Source: Tessaracoccus sp. (lineage in GTDB: Bacteria > Actinomycetota > Actinomycetes > Propionibacteriales > Propionibacteriaceae). Taken from it: DNA of 64,000 nucleotides. This document shows, one piece after another, positions 1-7,851 of this stretch. A program made the translations under genes and the position numbers. The notes beneath the pieces are model-generated. The model did not search any database and was not told the origin of the DNA. It saw only the letters and a list, made by a program, of their open reading frames with translations. Location: the NCBI RefSeq assembly GCF_016714275.1, contig NZ_JADJNP010000004.1:310001-374000 (forward strand), read 5' to 3'. Numbering within the stretch: the stretch's first letter is position 1; every line of letters begins with the position of its first letter.

Positions 1-246
1 GACTGGGCCGACGTCACCGTCCGCTTGCGCACCCAGCTCACGACCACCGCAGAGCTGACGGACATGCTCCGCCGCGCCGGCGCGCCTTCGCGCCCGGAGG
101 ACATCAGCCTCACCTTCGACGATGTCCGCGCCACCTTCCCTCGAGCGATGTACTACCGCGCGCGGTACACGGCGCTCGACGTCGCGTGGGAGCTCGGCAT
201 CTTCGATGAGCTGGTCACCGAGGTCTTCGACCGCATCTGGACCTGA
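1..246 (+). CDS. sn-glycerol-1-phosphate dehydrogenase-like protein, 3' end only
   Basis: The reading frame is open from base 1 to a TGA at 244-246, so only the last 81 residues are visible and the start lies outside the window. The tail contains a run ending in YRARYTALDVAWELGIFDEL, which resembles the C-terminus of AraM/EgsA-type glycerol-1-phosphate dehydrogenases, NAD(P)-dependent enzymes of the iron-containing alcohol dehydrogenase fold that act on dihydroxyacetone phosphate or related ketoses. The catalytic and metal-binding part is outside the window, so the assignment rests on the tail alone. A strong hairpin follows directly. Confidence 0.45.
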   Translation, partial: DWADVTVRLRTQLTTTAELTDMLRRAGAPSRPEDISLTFDDVRATFPRAMYYRARYTALDVAWELGIFDELVTEVFDRIWT

Positions 247-252
247 CCGCAA

Positions 253-318
253 GGAGTCACCAACAACTCGGCCCAACTGGCAGCTTCATGCCAGTTGGGC
301 CGAGTTGCTGGCGACTCC
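253..318. terminator. Long perfect hairpin, bidirectional terminator
   Basis: The arms 264-282 and 289-307 pair perfectly over 19 bp around a 6-nt loop (GCTTCA). GGAGTC at 253-258 and GACTCC at 313-318 can close an outer stem. It sits between the stop of the upstream plus-strand gene and the stop of cydC on the minus strand, which is the place expected for a shared terminator. There is no clear T-tract. Confidence 0.75.
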
Positions 319-355
319 TGTGCAGACTCCGTCGATGGGGCGCTTTACGCGACGG

Positions 356-1924
356 TCAATCGGCGGCGGTCAGCTCGTGGACGCGGTTGCAGTCGGCGAT
401 GACGTCGGCGTCGTGCGTGATCACGAGCACGGGGGCGTCGGCGAAAGCGCGCCAGACGTCGGCCATGAGGGCGTCGGCGGTTTCGCGGTCGAGATGCTCG
501 GTGGGCTCGTCGAGGATGATCAGGTCGCGCTCGCCGACGAGGAGTCGCGCGAGGGCGAGTCGACGGCGCTCGCCGCCGGACAGCGTCGAACCCGCCTCGC
601 CGATGCGGCGCTCCGGATCGATCGGCAGCCCCGCCCGGGCGAGCGCGTCCTCGATGTCCGCGGCCGTGGCGTCGCGGTTGCCGATGCGCACGTTCTCCGC
701 CACCGTCGTCGCGAAGATGTGCGCGTCCTGGGCGAGGTACCCGACGCGCCCGCCCCGTCGCACGGTCCCGGCGAGCGGCGGGATGAGCCCCATCGCCGTC
801 GCGGCGATCGTCGTCTTCCCGACTCCCGAAGGCCCGATGAGCGCCACGCGCTCGCCCGGCGCGACCGACAGCTCAACCCCGGCCTGGACGATCGGCCCGT
901 CGGGCCAGCCGACGCTCACGTCGTCGAGGCTCAGCCCGGGCGCGCCGTCGCCGACGGTCACGTCGCCGGTGCCTACGGGCGCTGCGTCGAGGATCTCCGT
1001 GATCCTGCCGAGCGCTGTCCGGGCGCGGGTGAGCGTCTGGGCGGCCTGGGCGAACGTGGCGAGGACCTCGTGCATCGCGAGGGGAGTGAGGGCGAGGACC
1101 GCGAGGAAGCGCGGGTCGAGCGTGCCCGCGGCGACGGCCGTTGTGCCGAACAACAGCGCAGCGGCCACCGCGATGCCCGCGGCGGCAACCTGGCCGGCGG
1201 TCGCCATGCCGCGCAGCCACGCGGCGCGGGATTCCTGCGCCCGGAGCTCCTCGTCGATGGCGAGGAGGCGGGCGAGCGCGGCGTCCTCTGCGCCATATGC
1301 GACGAGGTCGGTGCCGGTGCGCGCGAGCTCACGCACGCCGTCGGCGAGGCGGCCGCGCGTCGGCACGGAGGCCTTGTCTGCGGTGAGACTGAGGCGCTGC
1401 GTCCACCACGGCAGCGCGACGCCGGCCAGCAGCGCGGTGCCGAGGAGCACGAGCGCGCTCGGGACGTCGAGGACGGCCAGCGCGATCGTCGTCGCGGTGA
1501 CCACGACCGCGGCGGACGCGAGCGGGACGACGACGCGCACGACGAGGTCCTGGATGGCGGTGACGTCGGCGACGACGCGCGTCAGGAGGTCGCCGCGGCG
1601 TCGGCCGATGAGCGTGGTCGCGGCGAGCTTGTCGTAGACGCGGACGCGGAGCGCGGCCTGCATGCGCAACGCGAGGTCGTGACCGACGATGCGTTCCAGA
1701 TACCGGAACACGCCGCGGGAGATGCCGAACGCGCGCACCCCGACAGCCGCGGGTTGCAGGAACAGCACCGGAGGAGCGAGCGCCGCGAACGAGATCAGCC
1801 ACGCGGAGACGCCCATCAGCGCCACCGACGACGCCGAAGCGAGCGCTGCCAGCAGCACGCCCATGACGAGCAGCTTCCGCCCCTTCGGTACCTCGCGGAG
1901 CAGATCCGTCAGCAGTCGCCTCAT
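356..1924 (-). CDS. cydC: Thiol reductant ABC exporter subunit CydC
   Basis: This 522-residue half-transporter has about six membrane segments followed by an ATPase domain. The ATPase shows Walker A GPSGVGKTT, signature LSGGERRRLALARL, Walker B LIILDEPTEHLD and an H-loop in LVITHD. CydC pairs with CydD to export cysteine/glutathione-type thiols needed to assemble cytochrome bd. The ATG at 1924 was chosen because it overlaps the cydD stop by 4 nt (ATGA) and begins MRRLLTDLL, a normal CydC start; an open frame continues upstream inside cydD but is a shadow. The gene is last in the cydA-cydB-cydD-cydC run and ends at the hairpin around 264-307. Confidence 0.92.
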   Translation of the reverse strand: MRRLLTDLLREVPKGRKLLVMGVLLAALASASSVALMGVSAWLISFAALAPPVLFLQPAAVGVRAFGISRGVFRYLERIVGHDLALRMQAALRVRVYDKLAATTLIGRRRGDLLTRVVADVTAIQDLVVRVVVPLASAAVVVTATTIALAVLDVPSALVLLGTALLAGVALPWWTQRLSLTADKASVPTRGRLADGVRELARTGTDLVAYGAEDAALARLLAIDEELRAQESRAAWLRGMATAGQVAAAGIAVAAALLFGTTAVAAGTLDPRFLAVLALTPLAMHEVLATFAQAAQTLTRARTALGRITEILDAAPVGTGDVTVGDGAPGLSLDDVSVGWPDGPIVQAGVELSVAPGERVALIGPSGVGKTTIAATAMGLIPPLAGTVRRGGRVGYLAQDAHIFATTVAENVRIGNRDATAADIEDALARAGLPIDPERRIGEAGSTLSGGERRRLALARLLVGERDLIILDEPTEHLDRETADALMADVWRAFADAPVLVITHDADVIADCNRVHELTAAD

Positions 1925-3600
1925 GCGCGGACCCCCGCCGGGGTCAGGGTGACGACGCGGTCCGCGGCGGCGAGGACCGCGGGGCGGTGGGAGACGATCA
2001 GCGCGCCCGCACCGGTGGCGCGCACGGCGTCGATGACGCGGGCCTCCGTCGCGGCGTCGAGCCCCGCCGTCGGCTCGTCGAGGACAAGCAGCCGCGCGCC
2101 GCCGGCCCGGATCCGCACCAGCGCCCGTGCCAGGGCGACGCGTCGCCGCTCGCCCGCGGACAGCCCCTCGCCGTCGTCGCCGACAGGCTTGTCGGCCCCG
2201 AAATCCGCCCCCGCGTCGAGCAGCGCTTCCGCGACCCCGCTCATCCCTCCCAGCGCGACGTTGTCGCCGACCGTGCCGTTGACCAGGCCTGGCTCCTGCG
2301 CGACCCACGCGACGCGAGCCCTCCATGCGGCCGGGTCCAGTTCGGCGAGGTCCACACCGTCGACGACCACCCGACCGTCGCCGGGGCGAAGGAGCCCCAT
2401 TGCGAGGGCGAGCGTCGTCGACTTCCCACCGCCGGATGTGCCGCTCAACGCGACCACCTCGCCGGGGGCGACGGCGAGGCTGAACCCCTCGACGGCGGGG
2501 GTGTCCGCGCCGGGATAGGTGAAGGACACGTCATCGAGTGTTAGCAGAGGGTGCCCGTCCTCTGGGTGTGAGTCCGTGACTCGGGTGCCAGCCCATTGGT
2601 TTCGACACGACGGTTCGCTCGCGCTCACGCGTCGGCTCAGCCAGCGGTCGTCCGCGGCGTCGATGATCTCGAAGGCGGCGTCGGCGGCGGCGACGCCGTC
2701 GGCCGAGTCGTGGAAATGCACGCCGACCTGGCGGACGGGCAGGAACGCCTCCGGGGCGAGGATCAGCACGAGAAGTGCCGTGGGGAAGTCGACGTGGCCA
2801 TAGACCAGGCGGAAGCCGACGGTGACGGCGACCACCGCGACGGACAGCGTCGCGAGGAGTTCCAGCGCGAACGACGAGAGGAAGCTCACCCAGAGCGTGC
2901 GCATCGTCGCCTCGCGGTGTTGCTCTTCGCCGACTTCGACGCCCTTGCGTTGCGCCCGCGCCCGCGCGAACGCCTGCAAGGTGGGCAGGCCGGCGATGAG
3001 GTCCGCGAAGTGGTTCGCCAGCCGGTCCGCGACGGCGAAGCTGTGCGCCGTCGCCTTCTGGGTCGTCCATCCGATCAGCGCCATGAACACGGGGATCAGC
3101 GGCAGGGTGAACGCGATGATCAGGGCCGACTGCCAGTCGGCGAGCAGGATCGCGCCCCCGGCGAGGAACGGAACGGTCATCGCTAGCCCGAGCTGCGGCA
3201 GGTACTTCGAGAAGTAGCCGTCGAGCGCGTCGAGGCCGGTGGTGACGACGCGGACCAGCGTCGCCGACGACGCGCCCCCGACAGGCGTGGCGAGCCGGGA
3301 GCGGAGGACGTCGCGGCGCAGCTCCGACTTCACCTCCGCCGCGCTGCGGTGCGCGAGCACCGAACTCGCCCACGAGAGGATCCCGCGCCCCGCGAAGACC
3401 GCGAGGATCAGCGCCAACGCCGTCGGCCACCCCGCGGGGAGCGCGCGCTCGGCGAACGCTTGTGTGATCCAGTCGGCCAGCAGCCGCGCCTGCGCGATCA
3501 GCAGCCCGGCGGTCCCCAAACCGACGGCCACACTGGCGGCGAGGAACACACGCGTCGCGCGCGCCCGCCGCAGCAGTCGCGGGTGAATCGGTCCGGCCAT
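1921..3600 (-). CDS. cydD: Thiol reductant ABC exporter subunit CydD, carrying a repeat-encoded insert
   Basis: This 559-residue ABC half-transporter has a membrane domain followed by an ATPase with Walker A GTSGGGKSTT, signature LSAGERRRVALARA and Walker B LLVLDEPTAGLD. It forms the CydDC heterodimer that exports reduced thiols to the outside during cytochrome bd assembly. The linker between the two domains contains about 30 residues (around WLSRRVSASEPSCRNQWAG) that do not look like CydD; they are encoded by a 50-bp palindromic repeat at 2598-2647 and its flanks, inserted in frame. The domains on both sides are intact, so the protein may still work. A large hairpin separates it from cydB upstream. 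Confidence 0.9.
   Translation of the reverse strand: MAGPIHPRLLRRARATRVFLAASVAVGLGTAGLLIAQARLLADWITQAFAERALPAGWPTALALILAVFAGRGILSWASSVLAHRSAAEVKSELRRDVLRSRLATPVGGASSATLVRVVTTGLDALDGYFSKYLPQLGLAMTVPFLAGGAILLADWQSALIIAFTLPLIPVFMALIGWTTQKATAHSFAVADRLANHFADLIAGLPTLQAFARARAQRKGVEVGEEQHREATMRTLWVSFLSSFALELLATLSVAVVAVTVGFRLVYGHVDFPTALLVLILAPEAFLPVRQVGVHFHDSADGVAAADAAFEIIDAADDRWLSRRVSASEPSCRNQWAGTRVTDSHPEDGHPLLTLDDVSFTYPGADTPAVEGFSLAVAPGEVVALSGTSGGGKSTTLALAMGLLRPGDGRVVVDGVDLAELDPAAWRARVAWVAQEPGLVNGTVGDNVALGGMSGVAEALLDAGADFGADKPVGDDGEGLSAGERRRVALARALVRIRAGGARLLVLDEPTAGLDAATEARVIDAVRATGAGALIVSHRPAVLAAADRVVTLTPAGVRA
2598..2647. repeat. GGTTTCGACACG-type palindromic repeat inside cydD
   Basis: It begins GGTTTCGACACG and ends GGCTCAGCCAGCGG, with a variable centre rich in GCTCGCGC. 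The same ends occur in the copy at 63212-63263 (opposite orientation) and, with the alternative CCTT/AAGG ends, at 29105-29155. Here the unit lies within the cydD linker and is translated. Copies elsewhere in the window are intergenic or lie at a gene start, which marks this one as an insertion into coding sequence. Confidence 0.7.
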
Positions 3601-3626
3601 CGCCTCAGTCTTCCACTACTTCCCGT

Positions 3627-3695
3627 ACACAAATCTCGCTCTACGGGGAGCCAAGCCCATATAGGGGCGGGCTCCCCGTAGAGCGAGACTTGTGT
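3627..3695. repeat. Large hairpin with ACACAA/TTGTGT ends between cydB and cydD
   Basis: The arms 3627-3652 and 3670-3695 pair over 26 positions with a single mismatch (3633 against 3689). The 17-nt loop can form a further small stem (GCCC/GGGC). The element starts ACACAAATCT, as does the hairpin at 17780-17848. It fills most of the cydB-cydD gap, so it could act as an attenuator or RNA-stability element that lowers cydDC relative to cydAB, as a terminator, or as a copy of a dispersed palindrome. Confidence 0.7.
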
Positions 3696-3708
3696 GTGAG
3701 GGCGGCGC

Positions 3709-4785
3709 TCAGGCGGCGGGCTCGACGTCGTCGGGGATGTTCTTCGTCGAGATGCGCTTGTGGAACACCCAGTAGGACCAGGCCTGGTAGGCGAGGACGA
3801 TCGGAACGAAGATCACGGCGGCGATCGTCATGATCGTCAGCGTCGTCTCGGACGACGCTGCGGTGATGATGTTCAGGCGTTCGGTCACAGGCACCGAGGT
3901 GTCCTGCGCGAAGCCGAGGTTGCCGTACATCCGCAAGAAGACACCGACGAACAGCGTCACGACCGAGAGGCCCGTGAGGACGAAGCCCCAGCCGTCGCGG
4001 CCCTTGCCGATCATCACAGTGGCGAGCCCGATCGCCAGGATCGAGACGATGCCCGCAGCCCACGCGAACACGGTGAAGTCGCCGAACTCCGAGTTCGCAG
4101 GCCAGAACACGTTCTGGCAGATCACGAACAGAGCGACGAGGACCGTCGCCGCCCAGCCGAACTTCGCGCCGAACGCCTCCGCCCGGTCGTGGATGTGGCC
4201 CTTCGTCTTCAGCGCGATGAACGCCGCCCCGTGCACCAGGAACAGCACGACGAGCATCACGCCGCCGAGCAGCGCGAACGGGCCGAAGAGGCTCCAGAAC
4301 GAGCCGGTGAAGTGCAACCCGTCGTTGGCAAGCCCGATGATGAAGTTCGCGAAGCCGACGCCGAAAACCAGCGAGGGGATGAACGAGCCGACGGTGGCGA
4401 ACCAGTCGAGCATGTTGCGGTAGCGCGTGTCGGGGTGCTTGGAGCGGTACTCGAAAGCGACGCCGCGCAGGATCAGGCCGACGAGCACCAGCAGCAGGGG
4501 CAGGTATAGGCCCGAGAACAGCGACGCGTACCAGCCAGGGAACGCAGCGAACATCGCGCCGCCCGCGGTCAGCAGCCACACCTCGTTGCCGTCCCAGACG
4601 GGGCCGATGGTGTTGACGATGACGCGCTTGTTCTTCTCGTTCTTGCCGAGGACCGGGATGAGCATGGCGACGCCGTAGTCGAAGCCTTCGAGGAAGAAGT
4701 AGCCCAACCACAGCACGGTGGCGAGCAGGAACCAGACGGTGGCCAGCGTCGGGACCGACGCCGTGGTCTCAAGAAGATGAATCAT
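3709..4785 (-). CDS. cydB: Cytochrome bd ubiquinol/menaquinol oxidase subunit II
   Basis: This 358-residue protein has about eight or nine membrane segments. It shows the conserved GPVWDGNEVWLLTAGGAMFAAFP stretch of CydB near residues 60-85. With CydA it forms the high-affinity terminal oxidase that reduces oxygen to water using quinol, without proton pumping, in the cytoplasmic membrane. The ATG at 4785 lies 10 nt after the cydA stop, consistent with co-transcription. The length matches the family. Confidence 0.95.
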   Translation of the reverse strand: MIHLLETTASVPTLATVWFLLATVLWLGYFFLEGFDYGVAMLIPVLGKNEKNKRVIVNTIGPVWDGNEVWLLTAGGAMFAAFPGWYASLFSGLYLPLLLVLVGLILRGVAFEYRSKHPDTRYRNMLDWFATVGSFIPSLVFGVGFANFIIGLANDGLHFTGSFWSLFGPFALLGGVMLVVLFLVHGAAFIALKTKGHIHDRAEAFGAKFGWAATVLVALFVICQNVFWPANSEFGDFTVFAWAAGIVSILAIGLATVMIGKGRDGWGFVLTGLSVVTLFVGVFLRMYGNLGFAQDTSVPVTERLNIITAASSETTLTIMTIAAVIFVPIVLAYQAWSYWVFHKRISTKNIPDDVEPAA

Positions 4786-4795
4786 GATCCGGTCC

Positions 4796-6280
4796 TCAGT
4801 AGGCGAAGGTCATGGGGGCGTCGGGATCGGTCTGCACCTCGGGTGGCACGACGTCGGGCAGGCCCTTCTTCGCGTACATGAGGAACAGCCATACCTCGAT
4901 CACCGCGAGACCACCGTAGATCAGCGTGTAGGTGATCATCGAGATCAGCACCGACGACGCGGGCACGCTCGTCGAGACGCCCGACGCCGTCGGCATCACG
5001 CCGGCGACCAGCCAGGGCTGGCGGCCCATCTCGGTGAAGATCCAGCCGAACGAGTTTGCGAACAGCGGACCGAGCGGCATCGCCCACATCATGGCCGTCC
5101 ACACGAAGCCGGCCCTCGGCAGCCGATCCTTGCGCAGCATCCACAGCGTGAGCACAGCGAGAGCCGTGCCGATCATGCCCAGCCCGATCATGAGGCGGAA
5201 CGACCAGTAGGACACCGGGATGTTCGGCATGGGGTCCAGGTTCGGGTACGCCTCGGCGATGTGCGCGGCACGCTGTTCCTGGAGCGTGTGCTGTGTGCCG
5301 TCGTTCTGCAGGAAGCCGCTCTCGTGGAACTGCCCGCGCAGGTCGTTGATGCCCTGCACCTCCTCCTCGCCAGACATGAACGACAAAAGGCCGGGGATGC
5401 GGATCTCCCAGACGGCCTTCGTGCCGTCGAGGTTTCCGATGGTGACGACGGAGAACGAGGCGTTCTTCGTCGTGTCGAACAGAGCCTCCGCTGCGGCCAT
5501 CTTCATGGGCTGCACCTGCGTCATGGCCTTTGCCTGCAGGTCGCCGCTGACGATGGCGACGAGCGAAGCGCCCAGCAGGACCCATGCGCCGAAGCGCGCG
5601 GCGAAACGGTAGGCGGCGGCGTCGCCGGGCTTGGTCTCACCATCGCGGTTGAGCTTCGCGAGGTGCCAGCCCGCGACACCCGCGACCAGTCCGCCCGCGA
5701 CCATGTAGGCCGCGGAGATCACGTGCGGGAAGGTGACGAGCAGGATCGGGTTGGTGAGCACCTCGAGGAAGCCGCCGACGCCGTCGAGTTCGGCGCGGCC
5801 GTTGTTGACGACGGTGCCGACCGGGTTCTGCATCCACGAGTTCGCGGCGAGGATGAAGATCGCCGACAGCATGGTGCCGATCGCCGCCAGGTAGATGGTC
5901 ATCAGGTGGAGCTTCTTCGGCAGCTTGTCCCAGCCGAAGATCCAGAGCCCGATGAACGTGGACTCGAGGAAGAACGCGAGCAGCGCCTCGAGTGCGAGCG
6001 GGGCGCCGAAGACGTCGCCGACGAAGCGGGAGTATTCGGACCAGTTCATGCCGAACTGGAACTCCTGCACGATGCCGGTGACGACGCCCAGCGCGAAGTT
6101 GATGAGGAAGAGCTTGCCGAAGAACTTGGTCAGGCGCAGGTAGGCCTCTTTGCCGGTCCGCACCCAGAAGGTCTGGAGGATCGCCACCAGCATCGACATG
6201 CCGATGGTGATGGGGACGAAAAGGTAGTGGTAGACGGTGGTGATCCCGAACTGCCACCGCGCCAGGAGTACAGGGTCCAT
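4796..6280 (-). CDS. cydA: Cytochrome bd oxidase subunit I
   Basis: This 494-residue membrane protein carries the haems of cytochrome bd. It begins MDPVLLARWQFGITTVYHYLF, which holds the N-terminal haem b595 histidine, and contains NSWMQNPVG and GWIFTEMGRQPW, standard CydA landmarks. The quinol-binding loop between them is short. The ATG at 6280 was preferred to upstream starts because it follows a -10 element (TACGTT, minus strand) by 7 nt, giving a leaderless transcript, and because the family begins at this point. It is the first gene of the cyd operon and faces a BlaI-type repressor gene. Confidence 0.95.
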   Translation of the reverse strand: MDPVLLARWQFGITTVYHYLFVPITIGMSMLVAILQTFWVRTGKEAYLRLTKFFGKLFLINFALGVVTGIVQEFQFGMNWSEYSRFVGDVFGAPLALEALLAFFLESTFIGLWIFGWDKLPKKLHLMTIYLAAIGTMLSAIFILAANSWMQNPVGTVVNNGRAELDGVGGFLEVLTNPILLVTFPHVISAAYMVAGGLVAGVAGWHLAKLNRDGETKPGDAAAYRFAARFGAWVLLGASLVAIVSGDLQAKAMTQVQPMKMAAAEALFDTTKNASFSVVTIGNLDGTKAVWEIRIPGLLSFMSGEEEVQGINDLRGQFHESGFLQNDGTQHTLQEQRAAHIAEAYPNLDPMPNIPVSYWSFRLMIGLGMIGTALAVLTLWMLRKDRLPRAGFVWTAMMWAMPLGPLFANSFGWIFTEMGRQPWLVAGVMPTASGVSTSVPASSVLISMITYTLIYGGLAVIEVWLFLMYAKKGLPDVVPPEVQTDPDAPMTFAY

Positions 6281-6287
6281 AGGCCTG

Positions 6288-6324
6288 AACGTACTACCCT
6301 GCGTCGTAAAACGACAACCTGTCG
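6288..6324. promoter_or_regulatory. cydA promoter overlapped by two palindromic operator sites
   Basis: On the minus strand, TTGTCG (complement of 6312-6317) and TACGTT (complement of 6288-6293) are spaced by 18 nt, and the cydA ATG lies 7 nt beyond the -10. Two overlapping dyads cover the -35: GTCGT-AAA-ACGAC at 6303-6315 and CGACA-ACC-TGTCG at 6312-6324. A repressor bound here would block cydA. The divergent BlaI-type gene is the obvious candidate regulator. Confidence 0.65.
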
Positions 6325-6359
6325 CAAAGCGGGTCCGAAATCCCCCTATGCTTGGGGCC

Positions 6360-6713
6360 ATGCCGTCCCGGGGAGAGCTTGAGCAGCGCGTCATGGAGCT
6401 GCTGTGGGTCTCTGACGAGCCCCGCAGCGTCGCCGACGTGCACGCCGCCCTTTCTACCGAGCGCGAACTGGCCTACACCACCGTGATGACGGTGCTGGAT
6501 CGGCTGGCGAAGAAGGGCTTGGTCGACCGCGAACTGGTCAACCGCGCCTGGCAGTACCGCGCGCACAACACCCAGGCAGAGGTGCTGGCGGCGGAGGTCG
6601 TCGACCTGCTCTCGCGCGTTCCCGACGGCGTCCGCCTCGACGCGCTGGCCCGCCTCGCGGCGACGCTGTCCCCGCACGAGCGCGCCGCCGTCTCAACCAG
6701 CGGGGTTCAGTAG
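6360..6713 (+). CDS. BlaI/MecI/CopY-family transcriptional repressor
   Basis: This 117-residue winged-helix regulator has a core of ELEQRVMELLW, SVADVHAAL, AYTTVMTVLDRLAKKGLV and a dimerising C-terminus, typical of the BlaI family. The ATG at 6360 was chosen because TATGCT at 6347-6352 is a good -10 placed 7 nt before it, giving a leaderless start; an ATG at 6348 lies inside that -10. No BlaR-type protease gene is nearby, so the signal it senses is unknown. It is divergent from cydA, with two dyads between the genes, which suggests it controls the bd oxidase and perhaps itself. Its 3' end overlaps the convergent PPK2 gene by 21 nt. Confidence 0.82.
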   Translation: MPSRGELEQRVMELLWVSDEPRSVADVHAALSTERELAYTTVMTVLDRLAKKGLVDRELVNRAWQYRAHNTQAEVLAAEVVDLLSRVPDGVRLDALARLAATLSPHERAAVSTSGVQ

Positions 6714-7772
6714 CTCCCGTTTCTGCGCGAGCGTGGCGGCGAGGTCGGCCTCCCACTCGGCCTTGCGCTGCTTCACCTCCACCTTCGCGCGCAACTTGCC
6801 GTCAGCGTCCGCGTGGGAGGTCAGCAGCGCGGCGACCTCCTCCTTCACCTCGACGTTGTCGGCGAGCGCCTCGGCGACGGTGCTCTTGGTCTCCGCGAGT
6901 GACCGCTCCAGCGCCTCGCGCGACATCGTCGAGGCCAACGCCGCGCGCTGCTCCGCGGGGTCGAAGTCCGGCAGCGGCCAGCGGAGGTCCATGTCGACGA
7001 GCGTCCGGGTCAGGATCTCGGTCACGGCCAGGCGCGGGTACCACTTGCGGTCTGCGGGCAGCACGTACCAGGGCGCGTGCTCCGTTGAGGTGAGGCGGAA
7101 GACGTCGGCGTAGGCCTCCTGGTAGGCGTCCCACTTCGCGCGTGTCTTCAGATCTCCGGGCGAGTACTTCCACCGTTTGTCCGGGCGGTCGAGGCGCTCC
7201 ATCAGGCGCATCCCCTGCTCTTCGTGTGAGACCATCATCGCGAACTTCAGGATGCGCACGCCGTCGTCTACGAGCGCCTTCTCCCACGCGTTGATCTCCT
7301 CGTAGCGGGCCCCCCACACATCGGGCTCGACCAGGTTGTCGACGCGCACCACGAGCACGTCCTCGTAGTGCGAACGATCGAACAGCCCGATCTTGCCTGG
7401 GGCAGGCAGTGCGCGCTCGATGCGCCACAGGTAGTGGTGCGCGCGCTCCTCCTCGGTGGGGACGCCGAAGCTGCGCAGCGCCACGCCCTGCGGGTCGACC
7501 ATGCCCATCACGTGCCGTGCGATCCCGCCCTTGCCAGCGGTGTCGAGGCCCTGGACGACGACGAGCACGCGCTCGGTTCCGCCGGAGCGCCCGTTGGCGT
7601 ACAGCCGTTCCTGGAGTTCGGCGAGGAGGTCGCCTCGCGCGGCCATCAGCTTGTCGGCCGCTATCTTGTCGCCGTCGAACCCGGGCGCGCCTGCCCGGTC
7701 GAAGGCGGCGAGGTCGAAGTCTGGGGTGACGCGCAGGACGTCACGCGGATCGGTTTCCCACAGCTTGGCCAT
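6693..7772 (-). CDS. ppk2: PPK2-family polyphosphate kinase
   Basis: This 359-residue protein has the PPK2 fold: a Walker A loop in QGLDTAGKGG, the lid region GVPTEEERAHHYLWR, and the Walker B stretch FDRSHYEDVLVVRV. Such enzymes transfer phosphate between polyphosphate and nucleotides. Downstream of the kinase core there is a highly charged tail of roughly 80 residues that is longer than in single-domain PPK2 enzymes. Which nucleotide it uses (AMP, ADP or GDP) cannot be read from the sequence. The ATG at 7772 begins MAKLWETDPRDVLRV; an upstream open frame is a shadow. Confidence 0.88.
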   Translation of the reverse strand: MAKLWETDPRDVLRVTPDFDLAAFDRAGAPGFDGDKIAADKLMAARGDLLAELQERLYANGRSGGTERVLVVVQGLDTAGKGGIARHVMGMVDPQGVALRSFGVPTEEERAHHYLWRIERALPAPGKIGLFDRSHYEDVLVVRVDNLVEPDVWGARYEEINAWEKALVDDGVRILKFAMMVSHEEQGMRLMERLDRPDKRWKYSPGDLKTRAKWDAYQEAYADVFRLTSTEHAPWYVLPADRKWYPRLAVTEILTRTLVDMDLRWPLPDFDPAEQRAALASTMSREALERSLAETKSTVAEALADNVEVKEEVAALLTSHADADGKLRAKVEVKQRKAEWEADLAATLAQKRELLNPAG

Positions 7773-7851
7773 CGTCGGTCCTCTCGTCGGGTTGCCGGAA
7801 GTGTAGTGCGAGAGCGAATAGGGTGGAGCGAACGACGAGCAAGGAGGCGCC

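Noticed and set aside
122..2518. A 798-codon plus-strand open frame across cydC and cydD
   Set aside because: It is antisense to two clearly recognisable ABC transporter genes, has a low-complexity Arg/Gly-rich translation and no motif. GC-rich genes commonly leave such open shadows.
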